From: Lachnospiraceae bacterium
Lineage (GTDB): Bacteria > Bacillota > Clostridia > Lachnospirales > Lachnospiraceae
NCBI GenBank assembly: GCA_900753305.1
Contig: CAADYR010000149.1
Span: 1 to 64,000 of the forward strand
Length of the DNA stretch: 64,000 nucleotides
Direction: 5' to 3'
In this document: piece by piece, positions 51,353-60,562 of the stretch
Layout of the letters: each line of letters opens with the position of its first letter
How positions within the stretch are numbered: the stretch's first letter is position 1
Made by a program: the position numbers and the translations under genes
The notes under the pieces: generated by a model
Told to the model about the DNA's origin: nothing
Seen by the model: only the letters and a program-made list of their open reading frames with translations
Databases searched by the model: none

Positions 51353-52645
51353 ATGAGAATCGTTACATTAACATCTGAAACCAAACAGAATCTGTTGGAA
51401 AACCTGCTGAAAAGAAGTACAAATGATTATGGCGAATATGAAAAAACAGTTGCCGATATCATTGAACAGGTAAAAAATCGTAAAGAAGAGGCTATTTTCG
51501 AATATTCATTAAAATTTGATAAATGCACCCTGTCAAAAGAAAACTTTGAAGTTACAAAAGCAGAAATTGAAGAAGCCTATACACAGTTAGATGCTCATTT
51601 TATCGATGTTATGAAAACATCTGCTGCCAATATCCGTGCCTATCATGAAAAGCAGAAGAGAAACAGTTGGTTTGATGCCAAAGAGGATGGTACTATATTA
51701 GGGCAGAAAATTACTCCTATGCACAGTGTCGGTGTATACGTACCCGGTGGTAAGGCTGCTTACCCTTCTACAACATTAATGAATGTTGTTCCCGCCAAAG
51801 TAGCCGGAGTCCCCAATATCATTATGACAACGCCAGCCGGTGCGGATGGTAAAGTCAATGCAGCCACACTGGTCGCTGCAGATATTGCAGGTGTAGACCG
51901 TATCTTTAAAGTGGGTGGTGCACAGGCTATTGCAGCACTTGCATACGGAACAGAGATGATTCCAAAAGTTGATAAGATTGTAGGCCCTGGTAATATTTTT
52001 GTTGCCCTGGCGAAACGTGCAGTATATGGCCATGTCAGCATTGACTCCATTGCCGGACCTTCTGAGATTCTGGTTCTTGCCGATGAGACAGCAACTCCAA
52101 GATATGTTGCAGCAGACCTTCTCTCCCAGGCAGAGCATGATGAAATGGCATCCGCTATTTTAATTACTACCAGTTCTGAACTTGCCCAGAAAGTATCCGA
52201 AGAAATAGACAACTTCATTCCCAAACTTTCCAGAAAAGAGATTATTCAGAAATCACTGGATAATTACGGATATATATTAGTAGCTCCTGATATGCAGACC
52301 GCTATCGATGCTGTCAACGAGATTGCATCGGAACATCTTGAGATTCTGACTGCTAATCCTTTTGATACTATGACCAGAGTACGTAATGCCGGTGCAATTT
52401 TCCTTGGTGAATATTCTTCCGAGCCTCTGGGTGATTATTATGCAGGTCCTAATCATGTACTGCCGACAAATGGTACAGCCAAGTTCTTCTCACCATTAAA
52501 TGTTGATGATTATGTCAAAAAATCAAGTATTATTTCCTACTCACGTGAGGCTCTTGAAAAAGTACATGAAGACATTGAACTTTTTGCACAAAAAGAAGGC
52601 CTGACAGCACATGCTAATTCTATTCATGTAAGATTTGACCAATAA
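51353..52645 (+). CDS. hisD: Histidinol dehydrogenase
   Basis: 430 residues; RBS GGGAGGAA. It oxidises histidinol to histidine in two NAD-dependent steps with zinc. Conserved parts are SVGVYVPGGKAAYPSTTLMN, KVGGAQAIAALAYGTE, DSIAGPSEILVLADETA, the zinc site LLSQAEHDEMAS, and GPNHVLPTNGTAKF near the C-terminus. It lies 15 bases after hisG. A gap of 97 bases with a TATAAT element separates it from hisB. Confidence 0.96.
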   Translation: MRIVTLTSETKQNLLENLLKRSTNDYGEYEKTVADIIEQVKNRKEEAIFEYSLKFDKCTLSKENFEVTKAEIEEAYTQLDAHFIDVMKTSAANIRAYHEKQKRNSWFDAKEDGTILGQKITPMHSVGVYVPGGKAAYPSTTLMNVVPAKVAGVPNIIMTTPAGADGKVNAATLVAADIAGVDRIFKVGGAQAIAALAYGTEMIPKVDKIVGPGNIFVALAKRAVYGHVSIDSIAGPSEILVLADETATPRYVAADLLSQAEHDEMASAILITTSSELAQKVSEEIDNFIPKLSRKEIIQKSLDNYGYILVAPDMQTAIDAVNEIASEHLEILTANPFDTMTRVRNAGAIFLGEYSSEPLGDYYAGPNHVLPTNGTAKFFSPLNVDDYVKKSSIISYSREALEKVHEDIELFAQKEGLTAHANSIHVRFDQ

Positions 52646-52742
52646 ATAAATGCAGTAGCAGATTGGAAATATTTTCCGGTATTTTTCCATCGGATCATAT
52701 TATATAATCCCAATGTGCGGTAATGCGGAAAGGCAGGAGATT

Positions 52743-53330
52743 ATGAGCAGAAATGCAGCCGTAACAAGAGTTACAAAAGAAACTGATATTCAAATGAATC
52801 TGGAGCTTGACGGAAGTGGCAAATCAACGATTGACACAGGAATCGGCTTCTTTGATCATATGTTAGAGGGTTTTTCCAAACATGGCTTCTTTGATCTTGA
52901 TGTTGTGATCAAAGGAGATCTTGATGTAGATGGACATCATACGGTAGAGGATGCCGGAATCGTGCTTGGATCAGCCATAAAAGAAGCTGTAGGTGATAAG
53001 AAAGGAATCAAACGTTACGGATATTTCATTCTCCCCATGGATGATGCTCTGGCATTATGTGCCGTAGATTTGTGCGGAAGACCTTATCTGAATTTTGAAT
53101 GCAGCTTTCCAAATGAAATGGTAGGCGCCCTCGACACTTCTCTTGTGAAGGAATTTTTCTATGCAGTATCCTACAGTGCTGCCATGAATATTCACATCAA
53201 GATGTTAAGTGGCTGTAACAGTCATCATATGATCGAAGCTATTTTTAAAGCATTTGCCAAAGCACTGGATTCTGCTGTGTCCATGGATGACAGGATTTCA
53301 GATGTGCTGTCTACCAAAGGCAGTTTATAG
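52743..53330 (+). CDS. hisB: Imidazoleglycerol-phosphate dehydratase
   Basis: 195 residues from ATG 52743 behind GGCAGGAGA; the frame from 52713 crosses that site. It dehydrates imidazole glycerol phosphate using manganese. Metal-binding histidines are visible in IDTGIGFFDHMLEGFSKHG and DVDGHHTVEDAGIVLGSAI, and again in GCNSHHMIEAIFKAFAKAL. The monofunctional length is typical of Bacillota. The degenerate HisA/F-HisIE gene follows after 18 bases. Confidence 0.96.
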   Translation: MSRNAAVTRVTKETDIQMNLELDGSGKSTIDTGIGFFDHMLEGFSKHGFFDLDVVIKGDLDVDGHHTVEDAGIVLGSAIKEAVGDKKGIKRYGYFILPMDDALALCAVDLCGRPYLNFECSFPNEMVGALDTSLVKEFFYAVSYSAAMNIHIKMLSGCNSHHMIEAIFKAFAKALDSAVSMDDRISDVLSTKGSL

Positions 53331-53348
53331 AAGAGAGGTACGTAATCA

Positions 53349-54629
53349 ATGAATAAAAAACTTTTTTGTGCAAGTATTTATTTATATCAGGGCAGTGCCG
53401 TGAGAAATCTTGAGGATCATACCATCGTTAGTGATGATCCTGCCGCTCTGGCTACCTATTATTGTAATAACAACGCTGACAGAGTTATTGTATTTGACCA
53501 GTCAAATACTGATAATGAGCACGAAGCTGCTTTGGATATCATAAAGAAAATCGCACTTGCCTGTGAAGTTCCGGTAATCGGAGCCGGTAACGTAAAACGA
53601 ATGGAAGATATTAAAAAACTTCTATACGCCGGTTGTGCAAAAGCCGTACTGAATTATTCTAGGCTCTCCAACATTGAAATCACAGAAGAAGTCTCCAAAA
53701 AGTTTGGAAAATCCAAAATTGTGGCATCCTATACGGACACCTCCTGTTTATCTGAACACAAAGAACTTCTGGAAGAGTACGTATCTGAATTAATATGTAT
53801 GAATGCTTCCAATATACAAAAGGGATGTGAAATTATTTCCATTCCAACAATTTGTTCAATAGAACAGAATACTGAAGAATCAGAAAAAATTTTGTTGTTC
53901 GACAACGTTGGCGGTTTGACGGGCAATCTAATCAATGATACAATAGAAGATGTATTTTCACAAAAACTCCGTCTTGCCAAAAAGGGAGTCCTTGTCAGTG
54001 CGTGTGAAGCTTCCATGAAATGGAGTGATTTTAAACTTAACTCCGACAATATGCTTCCTGTTGTTGTTCAGGATTATAAGACCAATGAAGTTCTTATGGT
54101 AGCATATATGAACGAAGACGCATATGATCAGACGATCACAACCGGTAAAATGACTTATTGGAGCCGAAGCCGTAATGAATTGTGGGTAAAAGGTGATACC
54201 AGTGGTCATTATCAGTATGTGAAATCTCTGACTGCTGACTGTGACAAGGACACTTTACTTGCTAAAGTTTCTCAGGTAGGAGCAGCATGCCATACCGGTA
54301 ATTATTCCTGCTTTTTCAATCAGATCCTGCAAAAAGAGTATAACGATACAAATCCTTTAAAAGTATTTGAAGATGTATATGCTGTTATCCAGGATAGAAA
54401 ACTCCATCCTAAGGACGGTTCCTATACTAATTACCTGTTTGATAAGGGAATTGATAAAATACTGAAAAAACTTGGTGAAGAAGCAACGGAAATCGTTATT
54501 GCCGCCAAAAATCCAAATGTCAATGAAATTAAATATGAGATTTGCGATTTTCTGTATCATATGATGGTACTTATGGTTGAAAAAGGAGTTACGTGGGAAG
54601 AAATCATGGCAGAACTTGCCGATCGATAA
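53349..54629 (+). CDS. hisIE: Bifunctional HisIE with an N-terminal degenerate HisA/HisF-like barrel
   Basis: 426 residues. From about residue 223 it is HisI (VVVQDYKTNEVLMVAYMNED; metal-binding TADCDKDTLL and ACHTGNYSC) then HisE (LGEEATEIVIAAKN; EICDFLYHMMVLM). These remove pyrophosphate from phosphoribosyl-ATP and open the ring. Residues 1-222 follow the HisA/HisF barrel pattern (VPVIGAGNVKRMEDIKKLLY with AGCAKAVLNYS), but the first catalytic Asp is replaced by Tyr11 (SIYLYQG) and the second is Tyr128, or shifted to Asp130 (VASYTD). It probably does not catalyse the HisA or HisF step. hisH, hisA and hisF are absent here. Confidence 0.88.
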   Translation: MNKKLFCASIYLYQGSAVRNLEDHTIVSDDPAALATYYCNNNADRVIVFDQSNTDNEHEAALDIIKKIALACEVPVIGAGNVKRMEDIKKLLYAGCAKAVLNYSRLSNIEITEEVSKKFGKSKIVASYTDTSCLSEHKELLEEYVSELICMNASNIQKGCEIISIPTICSIEQNTEESEKILLFDNVGGLTGNLINDTIEDVFSQKLRLAKKGVLVSACEASMKWSDFKLNSDNMLPVVVQDYKTNEVLMVAYMNEDAYDQTITTGKMTYWSRSRNELWVKGDTSGHYQYVKSLTADCDKDTLLAKVSQVGAACHTGNYSCFFNQILQKEYNDTNPLKVFEDVYAVIQDRKLHPKDGSYTNYLFDKGIDKILKKLGEEATEIVIAAKNPNVNEIKYEICDFLYHMMVLMVEKGVTWEEIMAELADR

Positions 54630-54659
54630 CGCCAATAATAAAAGGGGAATGCAGTACGT

Positions 54660-56231
54660 ATGATTATGAATGAAAAAAACAAACGTAAAAAGGGAATTAC
54701 AAGGTTTCTCTGCGCTTTGCTGGCAACTATTATGCTGATAGGAGCTCCATCTATTCCATCTCAGGCAGCGGTAGTGTCGCAGGGTATTGATGTGTCTAAA
54801 TGGCAAGGTACGATCAACTGGGCAGCAGTTGCCCAAAGTGGTGTATCTTTTGCATTTATAAGAGTCGGGAACTTAAAGAAAGGGCTGGATGAATATTTTT
54901 ACTATAATATGACAGCAGCACAGGCTGTAGGGATTAAGACCGGCGTCTATATTTATTCTTATGCAACTAATGTACAGGAAGCTGCAATGGAAGCTGAATT
55001 TGTTCTGAATGCAGTTCAAAATCTGCCAGTGTCTTTTCCAATTGTATGGGACGTAGAAGATGACTGCCAGGCAGGACTTTCCGCTGATACTTTGTCATTG
55101 ATGGCAAATACTTTCTGTGCAATTATCGAAGCAGAAGGATACTATCCTATGGTATATGCCAACAAATATTGGTATACCAGAAAATTAGGACCCATTTTCT
55201 ATGATAAATGGGTCGCTCAGTGGGGAGCCTCATGTGATATTCCAGATGCGGCTGTATGGCAGTATAGTGAAACCGGTCGTGTGAATGGTATCAATGGTAA
55301 CGTAGACCTTGACTATTGTTTAAAAGATTACTCTACAAGTATTGTAAATACTGGTTGGGTGACACGAAAAGGATTTTTATATTACTATATTAATTACAAA
55401 ATGCAACGTGGCTGGTTGGATTTAGGACTGGCTAAATATTATCTTAATCCATATGGACAAATGGTTACCGGCTGGCTTACTTTGGATGACGGAATCTATT
55501 ATTTACAACCAGATGGTGTAATGTCAGTTGGTTTTACTCCTATTGGTGCCGGTATGTATTTCTTTGATTCTAATGGACGTATGCTGACAGGTCTTCAGGA
55601 TTTAAGTGGACTGACTTACTATTTTGCCGATAACGGTGCCATGTATTCAGGATTTCTGGATTTGCCGGATGGCAGACGTTTCTTCTCAACAGATGGCCAT
55701 ATGCTGACAGGTCTTAATATCGTAAATAATAAATATTATTATTTCAATGAAAAAGGACTGATGCAGACTGGATGGCAAAATATTGCAGGTGTTACTTTCC
55801 TGTTCGGAGCTGATGGTTCTATGACATATGGCTGGTATACAGATGGTGTTTACCGTTACTATCTGTCAACAGTTGATGGTCATAAAGTAACCGGTTGGAA
55901 TACCATCGAAGGCAAAACATATTACTTTGATGAGAATGGTCATATGTTAACTGGTGCAGTTACTCTGAATGGTCTTTCCTATCTGTTCTCGGCTGATGGT
56001 TCTCTTTACACCGGTTGGTTCAATGATGGTGTAACAGCAAAATATTATGAAACAGATGGACATATGGTTACAGGTCTTACAACTATTAACGGTTATGTAT
56101 ATTACTTTGATTCATTAGGCAATATGCAGACAGGAATCATCGATATCGGCGGAGTTCCATATCTCTTCGATATTGATGGTAAAATGATAACCGATCCGGC
56201 TGCCTTACTCCCGCCGGATACAACGAACTAA
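54660..56231 (+). CDS. GH25 lysozyme with C-terminal cell-wall-binding repeats
   Basis: 523 residues. The signal peptide (FLCALLATIMLIGAPSIPSQ, cleaving near QAA) is followed by a GH25 domain (~residues 40-225) with GIDVSKWQGTINW, the catalytic Asp131-x-Glu133 in VWDVEDD, and VAQWGASCDIPDAAVWQYS. From ~235 to ~515 there are about 14 repeats of 20 residues on the pattern GW-(x)n-YYF-x-x-x-G-x-M-x-T, the choline/cell-wall-binding type. It hydrolyses peptidoglycan at the cell surface, perhaps for autolysis or competition. Confidence 0.93.
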   Translation: MIMNEKNKRKKGITRFLCALLATIMLIGAPSIPSQAAVVSQGIDVSKWQGTINWAAVAQSGVSFAFIRVGNLKKGLDEYFYYNMTAAQAVGIKTGVYIYSYATNVQEAAMEAEFVLNAVQNLPVSFPIVWDVEDDCQAGLSADTLSLMANTFCAIIEAEGYYPMVYANKYWYTRKLGPIFYDKWVAQWGASCDIPDAAVWQYSETGRVNGINGNVDLDYCLKDYSTSIVNTGWVTRKGFLYYYINYKMQRGWLDLGLAKYYLNPYGQMVTGWLTLDDGIYYLQPDGVMSVGFTPIGAGMYFFDSNGRMLTGLQDLSGLTYYFADNGAMYSGFLDLPDGRRFFSTDGHMLTGLNIVNNKYYYFNEKGLMQTGWQNIAGVTFLFGADGSMTYGWYTDGVYRYYLSTVDGHKVTGWNTIEGKTYYFDENGHMLTGAVTLNGLSYLFSADGSLYTGWFNDGVTAKYYETDGHMVTGLTTINGYVYYFDSLGNMQTGIIDIGGVPYLFDIDGKMITDPAALLPPDTTN

Positions 56232-56251
56232 AAATAAATAGACAAAACAGT

Positions 56252-56292
56252 CAGCCTGTGTTAAGCTTAATAGCTGCACAGGCTGGCTTTTG
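56252..56292 (+). terminator. Rho-independent terminator after the lysozyme gene
   Basis: CAGCCTGTG (56252-56260) pairs with CACAGGCTG (56277-56285), followed by GCTTTT. Confidence 0.75.
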
Positions 56293-56326
56293 GTTAGTCT
56301 GAAGAATTTATGGAAAAGGTAAAAAA

Positions 56327-58219
56327 ATGAGAAAATTAGCCCTTAGTGATGATATTTTATTAAAAATTGAAAAACCTGCCCGATATATCGGCAATGAAGT
56401 AAACAGTATCATGAAAAAGAAAGAGGATATTGCAATACGTTTCGCAATGTGCTTTCCTGATGTATATGAAATCGGTATGTCACATCTGGGCATTCAGATC
56501 CTCTATGATATGTTCAACCGGTTCGAAGATACCTGGTGTGAACGTGTTTATTCACCATGGCCTGATCTGGATGCTGTAATGAGAGAGCGCCATATTCCTT
56601 TATTTGCTTTGGAATCACAAGAGCCTATCAAAGATTTTGATTTTCTTGGTATCACTATTCAATATGAAATGTGTTATACCAATATTCTTCAGATTCTGGA
56701 TTTATCTGGAATTCCATTAATGGCTACTGAACGTACATGGGATGATCCTGTCGTAATAGGTGGCGGTCCATGTTCTTATAACCCGGAACCTATCGCAGAC
56801 TTTTTTGATATTATCTATATCGGAGAAGGAGAGACTCAGTATCGTGCGTTATTAGATCTCTATAAGCAGGCAAAAGCAGAAGGCAAAAGCCGTCGTGAAT
56901 TCCTTATTTTAGCAGGACAGCTTCCAGGACTTTATGTTCCACAACTTTATGAAGTATCCTATCATGAGGATGGCACAATAGCTTCTTTTGTACCGACCGT
57001 AGAAAATATACCGACCACCATTACAAAAGAACTTGTAACAGATGTTACAAACACCTACTATCCTGAGAAACAGGTTGTTCCTTTCATCAAATGTACACAG
57101 GATAGAGTCGTCCTTGAAATTCAGCGTGGCTGTATCAGAGGATGCCGTTTCTGTCAGGCTGGCCAGCTATATCGTCCTGTCAGGGAACGTGATGTTAATA
57201 TGCTCAAAGAATATGCACTGAAGATGTTAGATAATACAGGTTATGAAGAAATTACACTCAGTTCACTCAGTTCAAGCGATTATTCTAAACTGGAAGAACT
57301 TGTGAATTTCCTGATTGAGCACTGTAAAGAAAAAAAGGTCAATATTTCTCTTCCTTCTCTGCGTATCGATGCCTTTTCACTGGATGTCATGCAGAAAGTA
57401 CAGGATATTAAGAAGAGCAGTCTGACTTTTGCCCCGGAAGCAGGAAGCCAGCGTCTTCGAAATGTCATTAATAAAGGTCTGACTGAAGAAGTGATTTTGA
57501 GAGGCGCTACTCAGGCATTTGAAGGTGGATGGAATCGTGTTAAGCTTTATTTCATGTTGGGACTTCCTACAGAAACAGATGAAGATATACGTGGAATTGC
57601 TGAACTTTCCAATAAAATAGCCGCCGCATACTATGAAACAGTTCCTAAGGAAAAAAGAAATGGCAAAGTGCAGATTGTAGCAAGCACCTCTTTCTTTATT
57701 CCTAAGCCATTCACCCCATTCCAGTGGGCTGCCCAATGCACCAAGGAACAGTTTATTGAAAAAGCCTACACAACCAGAACTGCCATCAGCGAGCAGCTTA
57801 ACCAGAAGAGTATCAAATACAACTGGCATGAGGCTGATGCCTCCGTTATGGAAGGTATCCTTGCCAGAGGTGATAGAAAAATTGCTCAGGTCATCTTAAA
57901 AGCTTATCAAAAAGGCTGTATTTTTGATGCCTGGGGTGAATATTACAAACATGACGTCTGGATGGAAACTTTCGCTGAATGTGGTATTGACACCACATTC
58001 TATACGACCAGGGAAAGAAATCTGGATGAAATATTCCCATGGGACTTCATTGATTGCGGTGTAACCAAGGATTTCTTGAAAAAAGAGTGGCAGCGTGCAC
58101 TTGAAGAATCAGTGACACCTAACTGTCGTCAGCAATGTAATGCATGCGGTGCTGCAAGATTTGGCTGTGGTGTCTGTTTTGAACCACATACAGGAACGGA
58201 GGGAATACATGAAGCTTAG
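56327..58219 (+). CDS. TIGR03960-type B12-binding-domain radical SAM protein
   Basis: 630 residues. An N-terminal cobalamin-binding-like domain (FPDVYEIGMSHLGIQILYDM) precedes the radical SAM cluster CIRGCRFC at Cys269/273/276. Further features are VNISLPSLRIDAFSLDVMQK and a C-terminal Cys-rich end (CRQQCNACGAARFGCGVC) that could hold another metal site. The family is conserved in Bacillota, always beside the DUF2344 protein downstream and often near the RNase E/G gene and L21. Its substrate is not established. Confidence 0.88.
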   Translation: MRKLALSDDILLKIEKPARYIGNEVNSIMKKKEDIAIRFAMCFPDVYEIGMSHLGIQILYDMFNRFEDTWCERVYSPWPDLDAVMRERHIPLFALESQEPIKDFDFLGITIQYEMCYTNILQILDLSGIPLMATERTWDDPVVIGGGPCSYNPEPIADFFDIIYIGEGETQYRALLDLYKQAKAEGKSRREFLILAGQLPGLYVPQLYEVSYHEDGTIASFVPTVENIPTTITKELVTDVTNTYYPEKQVVPFIKCTQDRVVLEIQRGCIRGCRFCQAGQLYRPVRERDVNMLKEYALKMLDNTGYEEITLSSLSSSDYSKLEELVNFLIEHCKEKKVNISLPSLRIDAFSLDVMQKVQDIKKSSLTFAPEAGSQRLRNVINKGLTEEVILRGATQAFEGGWNRVKLYFMLGLPTETDEDIRGIAELSNKIAAAYYETVPKEKRNGKVQIVASTSFFIPKPFTPFQWAAQCTKEQFIEKAYTTRTAISEQLNQKSIKYNWHEADASVMEGILARGDRKIAQVILKAYQKGCIFDAWGEYYKHDVWMETFAECGIDTTFYTTRERNLDEIFPWDFIDCGVTKDFLKKEWQRALEESVTPNCRQQCNACGAARFGCGVCFEPHTGTEGIHEA

Positions 58220-58919
58220 AATCAAATTTGCCAAATACGGTGCTCTCAAATTTATAGGTCATTTGGACGTCATGCGTTTCTTCCAAAAAGCAATCAGGCG
58301 TGCCAATATCGATATAGCATATACAGGCGGATTCAGTCCTCACCAGATTATGTCTTTTGCGGCGCCACTGGGTGTTGGACTTGAGAGTGAAGGAGAATAT
58401 ATGGATATTGAAGTAAATTCTATTACTACTTCACAGGATATGCTCAACGCTCTCAATCAACAGATGGTTGACGGAATCCGTGTGCTTGAAGTTAAACTTC
58501 TGCCTGAAAATGCCGGAAATGCAATGGCAAGTGTAGCAGCAGCTTCTTATTCCATCAGATTCCGCCCCGGCTACAAACCGGCTTTTGACTATGCCAAAGC
58601 CCTTACTGCCTTTTATGCACAGCCTGAGATTACGGTTACCAAGAAAACCAAGCGCAGCGAGGCTACCTTTGATATGAAACCCTATATTTATGAATGCTGC
58701 ATAGCAGAAGACGGTACATCGATCAACCTGACTGTTGATGCCAGCAGTTCCGGAAATATCAAACCAAGTCTTGTGATCAATGCCTTATATCAGCAAAACA
58801 ATGCTGAACTGGACGAAATTGCTCTCCTTATTACCCGTAAGGAAACTTATATGAATATAAGTGAAGATGAAAATACGCGTGATCTGGTACCTTTAAGTTA
58901 TATAGGAAAGGATTTTTAA
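58209..58919 (+). CDS. TIGR03936-type radical-SAM-associated protein (DUF2344)
   Basis: 236 residues from ATG 58209, behind CGGAGGGA, overlapping the preceding gene by 11 bases. The longer in-frame start at 58140 lies inside that gene. Family segments are LRIKFAKYGALKFIGHLDVM, KAIRRANIDIAYTGGFSPHQ and AAPLGVGLESEGEYMDI. It is the constant partner of the upstream radical SAM protein and probably part of the same modification activity; the substrate is unknown. The RNase E/G gene starts immediately after. Confidence 0.85.
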   Translation: MKLRIKFAKYGALKFIGHLDVMRFFQKAIRRANIDIAYTGGFSPHQIMSFAAPLGVGLESEGEYMDIEVNSITTSQDMLNALNQQMVDGIRVLEVKLLPENAGNAMASVAAASYSIRFRPGYKPAFDYAKALTAFYAQPEITVTKKTKRSEATFDMKPYIYECCIAEDGTSINLTVDASSSGNIKPSLVINALYQQNNAELDEIALLITRKETYMNISEDENTRDLVPLSYIGKDF

Positions 58920-60113
58920 ATGTCTGATAATCGACTTGTCATAACTAAATATAAGCAAGGAGTTCTCTCATTTCTTATGCAGAACAACCGCATGCAGTCT
59001 GTATCTTTTTATAAAGAACACAAAGAGGGTGATATAGGTAATATTTATGTGGCAAAAGTCATTAATATCGTGCCTAATATCAATGCTGCTTTCATTTATT
59101 ACCAGCCCAATATGCGTGGTTATCTGCCATTAAATGCACATTATACTCCAATATTGCTTAATCGGACTTATGATGGAAGGATTCTGGCAGGAGATGAGAT
59201 CATTGTCCAGATGGAAAAAGAAGCCATCCGGACAAAAGATGCTGTTTTCACTACTAATCTGTCTCTTTCAGGTAAATACTGTGTTGTGACCAACGCTAAT
59301 AATAAAAAAGGCGTTTCAAATAAAATAAGTAAAAATTATAAAAATGCCCTGCAACAGACAATTCCTGAAAATACTGATCTTGGACTTATTGTACGAACCA
59401 ATGCGCAACAGCTTATAGAATCTGATCCTGATTATTGTAATATTCTGCAAAAAGAGTATAAAATGCTGTTATCACAAATGGAAACATTGATCAGTACGGG
59501 AGTCCACCGCACATGCTACAGTCTCCTGTACAAAGCTCCTGATGCATATCTGACAGATATACGGGATGCATATTTTGATAAATATGACAGTATTATTACC
59601 GATGAACAATATCTATATGATCAGTTGACATCGTTCTTAGGTTCTTATTCCTCCGAAATGGCATCAATGCTTACACTATATACAGATTCTTCCTATTCAT
59701 TGAAAAAACTGTACAGTATTGACACTAAAATGCAGGAACTTCTGGTTCCGAAAGTCTGGCTGAAATCCGGAGCTTACCTCGTTATTGAACAGACAGAAGC
59801 CATGTATGTCATTGATGTGAATTCCGGCAAAAATAATGCTTCCAAAAGTAATGCCGAATATATTTTCAATATCAATATAGAGGCTGCCCATGAAATCATC
59901 CGTCAGATTTCTCTTCGGAATTTATCCGGAATCATCATGGTAGATTTCATTAATATGGAAGATCCTGATAAAAATGAACAGCTATTAAACGAATTAAGAA
60001 AACTTGCCAAACAGGATCGTATATTGACTACCATTGTAGATATGACACCACTTGGCCTAATCGAAATAACCCGCAAAAAAACAAAAAAAGCTTTAAAAGA
60101 GCAAATAAATTAA
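58920..60113 (+). CDS. Ribonuclease E/G family protein, short form
   Basis: 397 residues, no gap after the DUF2344 gene. The S1/5'-sensor part (GDIGNIYVAKVINIVPNINA) and the DNase-I-like catalytic part are recognisable. The catalytic aspartates are Asp299 in YVIDVNSGKN and Asp342 in IIMVDFIN, matching Asp303 and Asp346 of E. coli RNase E. The protein ends right after EITRKKTKKALKEQIN, so the CPxCxG zinc-link that joins dimers into the tetramer is missing. It probably cleaves RNA or is a divergent short homologue; rplU follows downstream. Confidence 0.88.
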   Translation: MSDNRLVITKYKQGVLSFLMQNNRMQSVSFYKEHKEGDIGNIYVAKVINIVPNINAAFIYYQPNMRGYLPLNAHYTPILLNRTYDGRILAGDEIIVQMEKEAIRTKDAVFTTNLSLSGKYCVVTNANNKKGVSNKISKNYKNALQQTIPENTDLGLIVRTNAQQLIESDPDYCNILQKEYKMLLSQMETLISTGVHRTCYSLLYKAPDAYLTDIRDAYFDKYDSIITDEQYLYDQLTSFLGSYSSEMASMLTLYTDSSYSLKKLYSIDTKMQELLVPKVWLKSGAYLVIEQTEAMYVIDVNSGKNNASKSNAEYIFNINIEAAHEIIRQISLRNLSGIIMVDFINMEDPDKNEQLLNELRKLAKQDRILTTIVDMTPLGLIEITRKKTKKALKEQIN

Positions 60114-60122
60114 ATAAAAGTA

Positions 60123-60151
60123 TTGACTTATTGCAAATCGAATGATATTAT
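60123..60151 (+). promoter_or_regulatory. Promoter of the rplU-prp-rpmA operon
   Basis: TTGACT and TATTAT are 17 bases apart, just before the L21 leader. Confidence 0.7.
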
Positions 60152-60154
60152 TTA

Positions 60155-60226
60155 TGAGTATGCCGCATAACTAGGTTAAAGTATACAAATATGTATCACC
60201 AAAGTTAGCGAGTAATTATTTAGGAG
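60155..60226 (+). ncRNA. L21 leader (ribosomal protein autoregulatory RNA)
   Basis: The leader between promoter and rplU contains GCCGCATAACTAGGTTAAAG and CCAAAGTTAGCGAGTAA. The two parts can pair imperfectly (CGC-TAACT-GG with CC-AAGTTAG-CG) around a small hairpin ATAC-AAATAT-GTAT. This resembles the Firmicute L21 leader that regulates rplU expression. The assignment rests on pattern memory; a covariance-model search would settle it. Confidence 0.6.
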
Positions 60227-60233
60227 GTGCAAT

Positions 60234-60539
60234 ATGTACGCAATTATTGCAACAGGTGGAAAGCAGTACAAGGTTTCCGAAGGTGATGTTATTAAGGTTG
60301 AAAAGCTTAATGCAGAAGCTGGAAATACTGTAACTTTTGACAACGTGATTGCTGTTAGCAATGATTCTCTTAAAGTTGGCGCTGATGTTGCTAATGCTAC
60401 TGTAACAGCTACTGTTATGGAACAGGGCAGAGGCAAGAAAGTCATCGTTTACAAGTATAAGAGAAAGACTGGCTATCACAAAAAGAACGGTCATAGACAA
60501 GCATACACACAGGTTAAGATTGACAAAATCAACGCTTAA
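60234..60539 (+). CDS. rplU: 50S ribosomal protein L21
   Basis: 101 residues; RBS AGGAGGTG. L21 landmarks are MYAIIATGGKQYKVSEGDVI, a central beta-rich part and the C-terminal KRKTGYHKKNGHRQAYTQVK. It binds 23S rRNA. It begins the conserved rplU-prp-rpmA order and follows the L21 leader. Confidence 0.97.
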   Translation: MYAIIATGGKQYKVSEGDVIKVEKLNAEAGNTVTFDNVIAVSNDSLKVGADVANATVTATVMEQGRGKKVIVYKYKRKTGYHKKNGHRQAYTQVKIDKINA

Positions 60540-60562
60540 TAAATGTTATCGGTTTACTTATT

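Noticed and set aside
51760..52224. Minus-strand 154-codon frame inside hisD
   Set aside because: It is antisense to conserved hisD sequence and has no independent start signals.
52660..52740. Second his promoter before hisB
   Set aside because: A TATAAT is present at 52703-52708, but no -35 at acceptable spacing was found.
55365..56215. Regular repeats that might suggest a tandem DNA repeat or CRISPR
   Set aside because: They are 20-residue cell-wall-binding protein repeats within the lysozyme gene; the DNA is only loosely repeated and there are no spacers.
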